DNA of 64,000 nt from Ridgeia piscesae (lineage: Eukaryota > Annelida > Polychaeta > Sabellida > Siboglinidae): positions 62,001 to 126,000 of the forward strand of contig JAODUO010000984.1 of NCBI GenBank assembly GCA_025642075.2, in the 5' to 3' direction. Of this stretch, positions 22,301 through 32,462 are shown one piece after another. Position numbers and translations under genes: made by a program. Positions within the stretch are counted from its first letter, which is position 1. Each line of letters begins with the position of its first letter. The notes under the pieces were generated by a model. The model searched no databases and was not told where the DNA came from. It saw nothing but the letters and a program-made list of their open reading frames with translations.

Positions 22301-25300
22301 CATTCGGCGATCGCTCCCTCGAGACACCTCGGTCACTTACATCGTTCTTGTGGATACCTATTTCCACATACCCATCCACAGAGGTTACCGAGAATGTCTT
22401 TGATTTCAGACTCGAGACACCATATACCAATTCCGGTCACTGCCGTTTGGCCTTTCTCCAGCACATTGGGTATTCACCAAGATTATGATACAGATCAAAT
22501 GCTGGTACATGTGATGGGTGACAATCTCTGTCAGTACCTGGACGACTGGCTCATCTATTCACCATCTCATGACCAGCGACTCCGAGACACTGTACAAATG
22601 CTCAATCTCTGCCACACGATGGGCCTCCTCATTCACGACAAGAAGACGGAACTGATCCCAAAACAGAAATTCCTTTTTCTGTGATACCAGTTCGACCTGA
22701 TTTCCTTCCAGGTCACTCCAACTCTGGATCGATATCACAACCAAAGCATTGATTTGCTCTTTCCTGCTAAGCCAAGGAGCATGTGCTCATATGTGGCAGA
22801 TCCTGCTCGGTCTCTTTGCTTCCACAGAAAAAATGGTTCCTCTAGGATGACTGCACACCTGCGAACCCCAACGTTGCATCTCTCAACATTGGGATTTCAA
22901 TGTTTTAACCAGCAACTTGTGGATACCTCTTTCCCTCACTTCGGAGGAAGATTTCCAATGGTGGAAGTCAGCATAATGTTCTGAGGGGAGCCCCAATTAC
23001 CCCAACAGAACCAGACACTCAGTTGTTCATGGACTCATCGAGCATCGGCTGGGGAGCACATTGGAATGCATTGACGGTGTCCGGTGTATGGACAACAACC
23101 AAGAAAACACTTCTCATCAACATACTCGAGTTAGAAGCCATACACAGAGCCATGCTCCATTGGCTGCGGAAGCTTATGGGTCTGACAGTCCTGGGTGCGT
23201 CAGACAACTCCACTGTAGTGTCCTACATCAACAAGCAGGGCTGAACAAGGTCAATACAGCTGTGCAGACGGACCAAGAAGCTACTCCACATGTGTCAGGC
23301 CAACCAAATAGTACTCCGGGCACGACACATCCCCAGGAGATTGAACGTCCTTGCAGACATTCTGTCACGCCCTTCCCATATGTCAAGTACAGTATGGTCT
23401 CTACATCCACCTGTCTTCCGTGCACGGGAATGGGGAATCACATTATTGGATCTGTTTGCAACGTGGTGGAATGACAAACTTCCACTATTTGTACTCCCTG
23501 TTCCAGATCCATCAACCATGGCATTAGATGCTCTGTCAATGAGCTGGAAGGCACTGTGGGCATACGCATAAACACAACCAGCTCTGTTACCACGGGTGCT
23601 CGAGAGGACCCGTGCGAACTGATCCTCATTGCCCCACACTGGCCGCAGACGATCTGGTTCCCACTACTCTTAGGGATGTTGGTACAGTCTCCACTCCGGA
23701 TACCCAACATTCCTCGGTTACTATCCCAGCAAGCCTTGAGGTCAGATCCATCGAGATACGTCCAATCTCCAGTTACACACATGGAGAGTATCTTCTGCAG
23801 CAGAGACCGTTCGGTCAACGTTGCCCCCCAAGTCAGTAGACCCCAGCGAGAGTCTACTCTGGTGATCTATGAGTCCAAGTGGAGGATCTTCACTGCTTGG
23901 TGTAACATACAACACATTAATCCACTCTCGGCTACTGAGAGTGTAGTGTCGGATTTTCTTCTCCACCTTCACACGGAGAAACATTTGGCTATCTTGACCA
24001 TTGCAGGCTATCAGATGGCAATCGCCAACAGTCTTTGTGCCACTTCCATTGAGGAAGTAGGACGAAATACTGCAATGAAGTCACTACTTCTAAGTATCGA
24101 AATGGTACAGGCACCATCAACGTCAATTTCCGGAGTAGAATCTCGCCTTAGTTTTGTCAGCTTTGACAAAACCACCTTTCGAACTGCTAGACCAAACATC
24201 GGATCAGCTGCTTACATGGAAGACAGTTTTCCTCATCGCGCTTACTTCTGGCAAACGTCGGGGCGAAATCCATGCCTTTGAACACGCCCGAATACAACGG
24301 ACCTGTCATTCATATCATAGACGCAAGTATTGGGCAAGGGCCCAAAATGCGTGCTTTGATGCACAATTCCAACACTTAACCATCATTTGAGCAAGGGTAT
24401 GGCTGAAGACTGACTCCTGTTCCCAACATACTTACTTACTTATGCCTGTTTGCTTGCTGGGAGCATAGGCCATCGACCAAGGAACGCCACCGTTTTCTGT
24501 CCGTGGCCATCTTCTCCATTTCTCTCCTGGTGTATCCCATCTCCTTCGTTTCTTTTTCCGTGTCTCTTTGCCAGGTGTTTCGTGGCCTACCTCTTCGTCT
24601 CTTCCCTGGGGGGTTCCATGTGATGGCTTGACGGGTGATGGTGTTTGGTGGTTTCCTGAGTGTATGTCCTATCCACCTCCATTTTCTCTTCTTTATTTCA
24701 TTTTCTATGGGTAGTTTCTTGGTCATTTTCCAGAGTGTAGTGTTGGATATCTTGTCTGTCCACTTCAGGTGTAGGATTCTACGCAGGCATTTGTTGATGA
24801 AGGTCTGTATTCTTTTTAGTGTCTTCTCTGTACTTCACCATGTTTCCGATCCATAGAGTAAAACTGCCTTGACATTTCCCAATATGGGCACTAAGATTCT
24901 ACCTAGAAAGGTCCATGCCTTGGAGGATTACAAGCGCCTCCTCTTTGTGTCGTTCAAACCAGGGCATAAACGAGACATTGTACCATCCACAATCTCCGGG
25001 TGGATCCGGAAACGATTCTGGAGTGCTACACAAATTCCCCTGCACCTCTCCTTGAGTCCCACAAGGTTAAGGCGCACCAGATACGATCCATGGCTGCATC
25101 GCTCGCATTCCACAGACAGGCCTCCATGGAACAGATTCTGCGAGCTGATACCTGGTGCTGTCATAACACCTTCACCGACTTTTATCTCAAGGACCTATCT
25201 CTCTATTCTGCCGATCTCATTCAACTAGGACCGGTGGTGGCTGCAGAATCTATGCTGCACCAAACATTAGAGATCATTAGAGGTAACATTGTCTATATCC

Positions 25301-28300
25301 CACCATCCATTCACCTAGATTATGCACCTTGTGAAGCGACGGAGCCAGGCTAAGTCTATGTTAGGCAATAAATTCTATATTTTTAGAATTAAAATATGTA
25401 TTTATAAGTAACATACTTACCTGGCTCCGTCGCTTCACCATGTCACCCTCCCTCCTTCCCCGCTATAGGGAGATTAACCATCACAGTATGAGCCTTTTTG
25501 CCAAGTACGAAGAGAAGAGACTCAGTGATTGGATGGGGTGGTGGGAGCTGTGGGGATAGGTCATTTTTTCATTTTATTAATGATGGCGAACAACCTGGGC
25601 ACGACCAAGTCTATTGCACCTTGTGAAGCGACGGAGCCAGGTAAGTATGTTACTTATAAATACATAGTTTTATTTTGAAAATATAGATCTAATTGTTGTT
25701 AACTTAATATTTTCAGACTGAATCATGATGGTAAAATACAATATTAATATTTATCAGGATATAGATTGACTAACATATTCTCCAAGTTACTTTATTATTT
25801 GCATTGTGAAGATGCAACCGAGATGAAGAGAAATATGAAGAAGACAACACAAGATGAAGATGAAGATGAAGATTATGATGACGATGATGGCAGTGTTGTA
25901 TACACTCAGGTTACAGTGAAACCAAAACAAGGTAACATAACCAGAATATGTTTTCTCTGCATGCTTGCATTTACAGAGTTAGCTGATAATTTGTGTGAAT
26001 CATTTATTGTTATCAGTATGTTGTTACATGTAATCTATATTTTCATATGCATGTATCTTGTTCCACTTAAACTAAAGGCTGATTCATTGTCCTATTGTTA
26101 ATTTCCAGTCCTCTATTACATATTTACTTAATGGCCTAGTTATATTGAAGGGACTGTTCCATAAAAAACTGAATATTTACAGAGCAAGAAAAGAAATCTG
26201 ATCAAAAGACTGATGATGATGAAGAAATCGTATACACTGAGGTTGCAGTGAAACCCAAACCAGGTAAAGTTTGTAAATTTATATTCGGGTATTGTCTGTA
26301 TATGATTGACTACCTCAGTTATATGATTATTTTGATTAATTAATACATCGCTGAAACATAATATTATTTCATGGTGCTATACAGGGCATATTTTGTAAAC
26401 CACCAAATGCGTGGAAACATATTTTCAAAACTTTGTTAAGCAACAACTGGACACAGGTCTTTATACAGCATGAAAGTTTGGGGGCTGAAAGTGGGGGGGG
26501 CTGAAACACTAGACCAACCCTTGGATAAACGTAAGAACAATCCATTTACAGGATGTTTGACAATAATTTGATGAGCACATAGCCACAGTATTTTTTTCAA
26601 ACTTACACTCAAGCTGCATTTGGTTTGAGTCACACCTCTACTCCATTTAATTGTTTTTTCCTATTTGTTTGATCTATAAACATTTCTGTGCAAAGCTAGA
26701 ATATGGTGTCATATATGGTAGGTGTTATATAGCTCAACAAATCATTTGTATGTGTGTTTGAAATAAAAAGGTTAAATTATATTACAAAGTTTTACAACCT
26801 ACGAAATAATATCAAATGCCACCTTTGTCAGTCCTTATTTAATATTCATGAAGTAATGACACAAAATCATACGTGCTTCATCAGCAAAAAGGACTTGAAT
26901 TCCTTCCCAAACTCAGTGGAATTCCCTATTCCAAATATATCTAACCATTTAGAAGGCTTTTGTTTGTTATAAATCATTGAAGGTGAGTATTGTGTTATGT
27001 ATTGTTTACTTAATTCAGAGTGTTTACAAACCTTATCATGAAACATAACCTCTAATATCATCATATAAAATATTTAGGTAAAGACGGCAAGAAGAAACAG
27101 GTTGTGTCAAACCCACCCTTGGCACCAAAACCTGTGGGAAAAGAAAATCAAGTTGGCAACGGAAAAAAACAGAAGCCTGGGAAAACTGGTAATCCTACCA
27201 CAGCACATAAGCCAAAAGTACAGGACAAAAAGGGAAAAGCCCCAAAGAAAGAAGAAGCAAAGAATGCTGGTACAAGTTATTTATTTATTATATCTTCCAC
27301 CTATCGAGTCATATTACATATTATACAACTAATGTAGAAATTTTAACAGTCAGTGGTCAAACAGATAACGTAACAAACCATTAATATAGTGGTACAGTAG
27401 ATTATGTGAATTAGTAATGTCATTGGAAGGACACATATAATCCATTCCTTGCAAATGCACCAGAAATCAGAAAAAAAATCAAATATGCTAGGTTCTACAC
27501 CATGTTTCTGTCAAACAGAATTTTTTTTTATGTATATGATTGGTGTGTGATGTTAACATATTTGTTTGCTGTAGAAGGTGGTGCTTATGTGAACACAAAA
27601 CATGTTGAGAACGAAATGGACAACTTATATGCAAATGTTGAGAAGTCTGCAAATGCTGAGAGCCAGAAGCCACCAGAGGTAAGGTTACTCTGGTCTTTTC
27701 AGTATAAAATGTTAAAAAATTATTTTGATTACCCCTGGTAATGATTATAATCTTATGATTGACCAGACCTTTGTTTTTTATGCCATTTGTAACTTGTTTT
27801 CCAAGGATTGAAGCATAATGGAAGTGACCTGACATTATTTTGGTGTGGTATATTAACACAAGTCTGTGTGATGTATTGAACTGAGTTCAAGATACTCTTC
27901 CTTGTGCACAGGAATGTATCTTGTGGCAGTATTACATACATACTTAACCATTCGCTACACTCTGATACGTTTTGGCCACATGTATTTGCTTGTGTAGGCC
28001 CCACTCTCTGGAACAGACTTCCTACAAACATGCACAACAGTTCTGTTTTGTAGTGATTTCAAATTAGTCAAACATTGTGCATTTAACCTTTGTTAACCTT
28101 CATAGATGCAATTTTACTGTATGGTGGCCATCAAAATTATTTGATTCCATATCTTTAAAACGACATCATTCATAGTTGCTATGGTTGTGGCAAATATAAG
28201 TTTTCCGGGATAACAAATTCAAATATGTTATACAGACTTTGACAGAGATACATATCCACCGTTTTTGAAGATGGCGTCCTTCAAAATGCATTACTTAATC

Positions 28301-30672
28301 TTGTCCTACATCACTGTGACCCATTTTAAAGATGGTCAATGTGTATAAACAATGTACACATGTAAAACCTATGTAACTTGGAGCAGTCATGTTGAATTCA
28401 ATATCTAGGTAACTGGGTTGTGATCTTTAATACTTTAATACATTATTAATTGTTTGGGCTGAAGGTGCAACAGACTTATGGCATCACCCTTCATCCGCCG
28501 TTAACTCCCAGATTTCAGAAACTGTTGAAAATCTTGTTTTTTTTTTCTAATGTTGCTTAAATGTTTCTTTGGGTACTGTCAGTGTGCACAAGAAATTTTT
28601 ATTTTACTGAATCTTTTTAAAGCCTCATAGATCCTCTAGGGCCTATAAACGAGTAAATATTTCTACTTTTTTCCAAAAACATTCTGTAGTTTTCCTCTAA
28701 TTTTGCATAGACTCAGGGTATTTTCATTGTTCACAAGATTTATAGCTGACTCGTCTTTTGTAAGGGCATCTCAGGGCCTCCCAAAGAGTAAAGTGTTCAT
28801 ATTCTGCCTGTCTCTTCCTGGACTTGTAGCTGCTCTCATGACACTACCTCCATCTGTTATCTGTTTATTCACCCACTAGAGGCCATGATAGAGTGATACT
28901 TGACATTTTACCCTACATTTATTGATATGCCAGAAGTAATAAATGTTTAAAATATGACATATTCATGACCTTTAAAGAGGGTTATATCCAAGTCATAACT
29001 TGTAAATAAAAAATTTCAGTTTTCTTGCAATGTCCGGAAAGTCACTAAAATATGTAAACCATATCTCAGAAACTGTTTAGGATTTATTTTTCTAATTTAG
29101 CATAGACATATATTAGGGCACCACCACTATGCATGATAAATTTATATTTGATTGAATTGTTCTAAAGGTTGCCTAGTGCCTTCAAGGGCTAAACAAATTG
29201 TATATTTTCTGTGTGCCTCTTTTTAGAAACAGTGAACTAATGTTTTCTAAAAGTCTGCATTGCACAACTTTGAGAGGTAATACACAAGATATTTTTATTT
29301 GATTGGATGTTTCTAAGGGCACTTCTGGGCCTCCCATAAAAAATTTCACATTTGCTTGGTCCTGCCTAGAATCACTTGTGTGTTAGCCAACATGTATATT
29401 TAAGGACTTGCATATTCCCCGACCCTGTGGCCTCTAATACCAGCTGTCTACTGTTGGTTCACTGCGTGTTACCTGTGACTGATAAATTATTGATGACTAG
29501 CTGACGCTTACTTCAATAACACATTATATCCATGTTACATTGAAAAGTTGCCAGTAGTTTCCATTTTATTTACTTAATGTCCAGTGTAGAGGGTAACCTG
29601 AATTTCAATAGAGTAGATTAGCTGATGTCAATGTTTTTATTTGAATAATTGTCATAACAAAGAATAGTATTATTAATAGTAATAACATTGTTGATGACAT
29701 GTTGGTGTCATTTGCAAAGAATTTTGTTTTGCAAAGTTACACAAATTCAATGTATCTGACACTTGATAGATGTTTGCTATCCATGGAGTATATGTCCAGA
29801 GATAGCAAGATATGTGTAAATGCATATTGGCATATTTAACTTAACAGGATAATAAGCTTTTCTTATTTTGCACAGGCATTTCCTGTTGTAGTGCTATACA
29901 AGAAATCTGTATTTGTTTGAATCCTTTTGAAGGCATCTCAGTACCACCCAAAATGACATTTTCCATGGTGTGCCTCTGGTTTCAAATAAAATAATGTCGT
30001 CATATTTTCTCTAATTTAATATATCGGTAGTACTGCCACTCGTTTATATTTTGACTCACCAAAATTGTAATTTTTTATTGATACCAACTGCATTCTGATC
30101 CATGGATTTACATAGCTGAGTGGAAGTAGATAACTCCATCTTCACTGAGACCACTAACGACCAGTCCTGTTGCTGCATTTACACTTTGGGTGTATTTCCA
30201 GTCATCTCGTATGAATAACCAGAGAGAATACCAATTAGGTGTTTATGCTGAAGAGACTAGGCAGTGACTATGATTCACCAAAATACTTTTCATTCATAAT
30301 TACAAACTCTTAATATTATAGTCCCAAGGACTAAGGGCTATTGGTAATTGTTTTATCTTTACGAAAAGTAATAACTAAACAAAATAATTTTAAAACATTG
30401 ATGTACAATTTGTATAGTAATTATTTATTTTCGATTAAAATACAGTAATTGTATGTAATGATGAATATATTCCCAAATTTCAGTTATCCGGCATAAGGAT
30501 ACCAAAGTGAAATGTCTACATTTTCTTTTAGGATATTGGACCTGATGGAACCATCTACGCAGATCTGACCTTTGCCCAGTCAGCTCCTGCTGCTGTGAAA
30601 CATGATGAGGATGAAGATGAAGATGACGACAAAGTGGTCTATGCAGCGATCGACTTCAAGAAAAATACTTAA
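16015..30672 (+). CDS. Gene 1: FN3-type single-pass receptor with multi-ITIM cytoplasmic tail (5' partial)
   Basis: Nine exons can be joined with correct GT-AG sites and continuous phase: 16015-16332, 17536-17667, 18517-18547, 19918-20012, 25812-25931, 26183-26263, 27078-27269, 27575-27678 and 30532-30672. The protein has a fibronectin III-like domain, a short Pro-rich stalk, one membrane helix, a basic stop-transfer, and a tail of roughly 225 residues. That tail holds seven tyrosine motifs (GYSNV, VVYTQV, IVYTEV, AYVNT, LYANV, TIYADL, VVYAAI). VVYTQV, IVYTEV and VVYAAI fit the ITIM consensus [SIVL]xYxx[ILV], which in vertebrate receptors binds SH2 phosphatases when phosphorylated. YVN and YAN fit the Grb2-type YxN pattern. 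Such a tail suggests an inhibitory or mixed signalling immune or adhesion receptor; ligand unknown. Intron 4 contains a complete DIRS element. The upstream exons are missing. Confidence 0.8.
16333..17535 (+). other. Gene 1 intron without further features
   Basis: AT-rich. Several short ORFs (16470-16997) show no family resemblance and are not framed by matching splice sites. Confidence 0.5.
17536..17667 (+). CDS. Gene 1 exon: stalk and transmembrane helix
   Basis: Phase 1-1 exon. A Pro/Ser-rich stalk (APSATSPPGVPP) leads into about 23 hydrophobic residues containing IIAGAAAGVVVILIILV, with a GAAAG small-residue motif that could favour helix packing, and ends with YRRHAKNK, a positive cytoplasmic anchor. 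Orientation is N-out by the positive-inside rule. Confidence 0.9.
17879..18125 (+). repeat. Intronic repeat block R1, copy 1
   Basis: A ~250-bp direct repeat of 30080-30335. Shared words include GATAACTCCATCTT, GAAGAGACTAGGCAGTGACT and CATTCATAATTACAAACTC. The first 20 bases of a third copy seem to begin at 63980. No TIR or coding capacity is seen. Confidence 0.75.
18517..18547 (+). CDS. Gene 1 microexon, juxtamembrane
   Basis: A 31-nt exon flanked by TTTTCAG and GTAAATG. It joins phase 1 to phase 2 and encodes DCSDVESKPN. It is supported by exact phase fit with both neighbours. Skipping it would shift the frame. Confidence 0.75.
18770..19110 (+). repeat. Intronic repeat block R2, copy 1
   Basis: A direct, diverged repeat of 26500-26860. 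Shared words include TTACACTCAAG, CAACAAATCATTTGTAT and TTAATATTCATGA. The rest of this intron (18548-19917) shows nothing further. Confidence 0.65.
19918..20012 (+). CDS. Gene 1 exon: tail with YSNV motif
   Basis: Phase 2 to phase 1, 95 nt, after GCTGCAG and before GTATTT. Encodes MLMVTRDHEMVDGYSNVAC and an acidic end (EAADDGN-like). YSNV fits both YxxV and YxN SH2-binding patterns but not the ITIM consensus, since Asp is at -2. Confidence 0.75.
21300..21842 (+). pseudogene. DIRS copy D gag-like region
   Basis: The frame 21329-21703 (MTRQWLCISSFQDWTGAALN, then YNILLHQRDQAVRGVSPL and FGASSLFDELATKLQLRNKV) ends at a stop and continues in another frame. It shares these blocks with copies B, C and E. 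No known domain is recognised. It is placed before RT, so it is taken as the structural protein. Confidence 0.7.
22056..23580 (+). pseudogene. DIRS copy D reverse transcriptase, RNase H and methylase-like region
   Basis: The RT N-terminal part is seen at 22056-22130 and the palm QYLDDWLIYSPSHDQ near 22525-22575 in the frame 22292-22684, which ends in a stop within KFLFL. RNase H is at 23023-23244 (SIGWGAHWNALTVSGVW) and the methylase-like segment (LDLFATWWN, then PDPSTMALDALSMSWKALW) at 23440-23560. Each lies in its own frame segment. Confidence 0.85.
23840..25353 (+). pseudogene. DIRS copy D tyrosine recombinase, split by a LINE
   Basis: The N-terminal half ends with FLIALTSGKRRGEIHAF (24220-24280), the box that carries the first catalytic Arg. 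After a 445-bp LINE insertion, the C-terminal half (25000-25353) holds AHQIRSMAASLAFHRQ (HxxR box) and FTDFYLKDLSLYSADLIQLG with the likely Tyr nucleophile. All the key residues are therefore still visible, but not in one frame. Confidence 0.8.
24431..24875 (-). mobile_element. LINE 3' end (CFDP2-like, RTE-type) inserted in DIRS copy D
   Basis: The minus strand encodes the C-terminal tail of a LINE: KLPIENEIKKRKWRWIGHTL, then GKRRRGRPRNTW and WRSLVDGLC. The 3' tail is a short TAAG repeat. The DIRS sequence TTCCCAACATA / TTCCCAATATG is repeated on both sides (24420-24430 and 24876-24886), so this is a 5'-truncated insertion with an 11-bp target duplication. A sister copy is at 33887-34233. Confidence 0.85.
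25812..25931 (+). CDS. Gene 1 exon: acidic tract plus ITIM VVYTQV
   Basis: Phase 1-1 exon of 120 nt. A basic start (EMKRNMKK) is followed by DEDEDEDYDDDDGSVVYTQV and then TVKPKQ. The weak acceptor (TTGCATTGTGAAG) is the least certain splice site in the gene, but phase fits exactly. The exon lies just downstream of a DIRS insertion in the preceding intron. Confidence 0.75.
26183..26263 (+). CDS. Gene 1 exon: acidic tract plus ITIM IVYTEV
   Basis: Phase 1-1 exon of 81 nt flanked by TTTACAG and GTAAAG. Encodes QKTDDDEEIVYTEVAVKPKP. It matches the end of the previous exon (VVYTQVTVKPKQ), and equal phases suggest an exon duplication. Confidence 0.85.
26500..26860 (+). repeat. Intronic repeat block R2, copy 2
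   Basis: Direct partner of 18770-19110. It lies in the gene 1 intron between 26263 and 27078, of which it is the main content. Confidence 0.65.
27078..27269 (+). CDS. Gene 1 exon: Lys/Pro-rich linker
   Basis: Phase 1-1 exon of 192 nt after TATTTAG. It is strongly basic (KDGKKK, GKKQKPGK, KKGKAPKKEE) with a Pro-rich PPLAPKP that could bind SH3 domains. No tyrosine is present. It could contact acidic membrane lipids, or the acidic tracts on either side. Confidence 0.8.
27575..27678 (+). CDS. Gene 1 exon: AYVNT and LYANV tyrosine motifs
   Basis: Phase 1 to phase 0, 104 nt, after GCTGTAG and before GTAAGG. Tyrosines in GAYVNTKHV and NLYANVEKS fit YxN (Grb2 SH2 type) and YxxV. It is the only tail exon ending in phase 0, which matches the start of the last exon. 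Confidence 0.8.
27679..28480 (+). other. Gene 1 last intron, proximal part
   Basis: AT-rich, no exon or element recognised. Minus-strand ORFs at 27488-28037 overlap a real exon and show no family resemblance. Confidence 0.4.
28505..29960 (+). repeat. Degenerate array of ~110-160-bp intronic repeats
   Basis: At least five diverged copies of the pattern 'CAGAAACTG ... TCTAATTTAGCATAGAC ... GGGTA ... CACAAGAAATTTTTATTTGA ... AAGGC(A)TCTCAGGGCCTCC ... AGTAAA' are seen near 28505, 28665, 29062, 29228 and 29850. A further copy occurs near 63330-63480 in gene 2. No TIR or coding potential. Confidence 0.6.
30080..30335 (+). repeat. Intronic repeat block R1, copy 2
   Basis: Direct partner of 17879-18125, placed 197 bp before the last exon of gene 1. 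Confidence 0.75.
30532..30672 (+). CDS. Gene 1 last exon: paired TIYADL and VVYAAI, stop
   Basis: Phase 0 start after TTTCTTTTAG. Encodes DIGPDGTIYADLTFAQS, then a DEDEDEDDD tract and KVVYAAIDFKKNT before TAA. The two tyrosines are 28 residues apart, a spacing that could suit the tandem SH2 domains of SHP-type phosphatases. TIYADL has Thr at -2, so it is closer to an ITSM-like site but ends in Leu. Confidence 0.9.
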   Translation, partial: DIGPDGTIYADLTFAQSAPAAVKHDEDEDEDDDKVVYAAIDFKKNT

Positions 30673-30701
30673 AACTTAGCTGAATAACTGTCTAAGCTAT
30701 G

Positions 30702-30707
30702 AATAAA
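30702..30707 (+). terminator. Gene 1 polyadenylation signal
   Basis: AATAAA 30 bases after the TAA stop codon. Confidence 0.6.
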
Positions 30708-30709
30708 CA

Positions 30710-32460
30710 CTAACATGTGTGGATTTATTAGTTTGTAGTTTGGCAATGAATATATCATTTAAGTCACTTAGATTTTAATATTGTTTACATTAAATAATTA
30801 TTAATACATCTTATTTTTCATTTTTATGAACTAACCAGTTTTACCAACAACAATCCTGAATAAAATTAGGCCATTCCGGTGTTGATAGATATTATGCAGG
30901 GAGACAAGTATGATTTATTATGCACATGATTTAGACACCACTAATTACATAAAATATGGACAAGGTGGTGACTAAAGGGGATGCACAGCAGGTATACAAG
31001 ACTTCCCTGTAGCATATCCTTCTTTCTTTGAAGTGCTGTATTGGTGAGACAACTAGTGTTTTACAGAAGTTGTCTCATCTTTATTACATTTGTAATGTAA
31101 TCATGCATGCATTCACTCTGAAACCTGCCATCTGTAAGGAAATCCTGATTTAATGGACACTCTTGTAATTCCAGAATTACTTGTTTAAGTTGTCCATGGC
31201 CACTATGGATAGATTGTACACTCCTAACAATGACCACTATGGGCAGCGTTTACAGTATCCTAGTAGTATCATTATGGTATCACATTCCTAAGATATTTTG
31301 AAAGACTCATTGAGAAAGAATCCTTGGACATATCACACATTCACGCTTTCATCAACACCTTACGTTATTACCATAAACAGAGTCATCTGTATGAAACAAC
31401 AACATGCACCAAATGACTGGATTCGTGTTTTATATGACACTAACCTCATTGTACATGAGTAATATACTTCATCTACAGAGCCCACCAATACAGTGAACAG
31501 TTGCCTGTAGTCACTATGACGAATGTTCTGTTATGACCAGGTATTATGCATTTGAATTATATTATCACAGATATGTTATAAACAGTGTCTGGTGTTACTG
31601 GACTCCATAGCATTAAGATGAAACATTCATTGTAGGCAGTAGATATCCAGTATAGAATAGTTTTGGACACAAGGCTTACTTTTATGAGGAAATCCTTTTT
31701 GTATAATGTTATCTGTTGCATATATTATCTTGGCTAAATACTGTGCATACAGATTTTTTGTGTAGCAGAAAAACAGTATAGCCATTGAAGCTGATATCAT
31801 CAATATTGGCGCCTTTTTTCCTTGGTTGTATGCCCGAACACTCGGCAGTAAGCCCCAAGCCACTCACAGTAGATTAGCAATATATTACGATTAGGCAGCT
31901 GTTGTCAAAAACATTCCGTTATGAGCAAGTGACTATTTCATGAGGGGCTAAGAGTATGTACATAACGTTAATAATATAGTGGGGGTCTTTCTTCTTATGC
32001 ACAGTTTGTTTTTTGGCTAGTAGATGTTATGTTATAAGCAGATTCACTAGATATTTGACTCTCTAAATCCTTGAAATGCCTAGCCTAATACATTGATTGC
32101 TACATGAAATATTTTTGTACGATCTTTATGTCGACAGAAAACAATGGGTTTCCTGATTAGTAACCTACTTAAATGCACCACATATCAGTTTAACAAATGT
32201 GATCAAGCATCTCACTTTATAAAGTTATACATGCTTGTTTGGTAAAATAAAGATTATGTTAGATTGAAGATGGGTATAAGGCTTTGTTTTTAGTAGAAAC
32301 CTTACATTAAAACAGCACTGTTTTACATGTCAGCAGTTTGATATAATTATGTATATATTTGTGTGTGTGTGCAATATCATATTAAAATACATTTCACCAG
32401 AATGAATTAGGTGCTTCATTTGTTGTGTAGTTACTGATATGGTTACACATTTCCCAGACG
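30710..32460. other. Intergenic DNA downstream of gene 1
   Basis: AT-rich. A 78-codon minus-strand ORF (31627-31863) is not recognisable. No element ends seen. Confidence 0.4.
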
Positions 32461-32462
32461 TA

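Larger units (their letters stand above)
20303..25687 (+). mobile_element. DIRS-like element, copy D, in a gene 1 intron
   Basis: A full-length copy in the same orientation as gene 1, from TTTATTGCCTAACATAGACT to the right terminus near AAAATATAGAT. Left (20326-20444) and right (25500-25641) inverted terminal repeats and the ICR (25350-25430) are all present. It has gag-like, RT, RNase H, methylase-like and recombinase regions, broken by stops, and a 445-bp LINE insertion at 24431-24875. No target duplication is obvious, as expected for DIRS. Confidence 0.9.

Noticed and set aside
27488..28037. Minus-strand ORFs overlapping 27575-27678
   Set aside because: The plus-strand exon with good splice sites and phase explains this place better; no family match on the minus strand.
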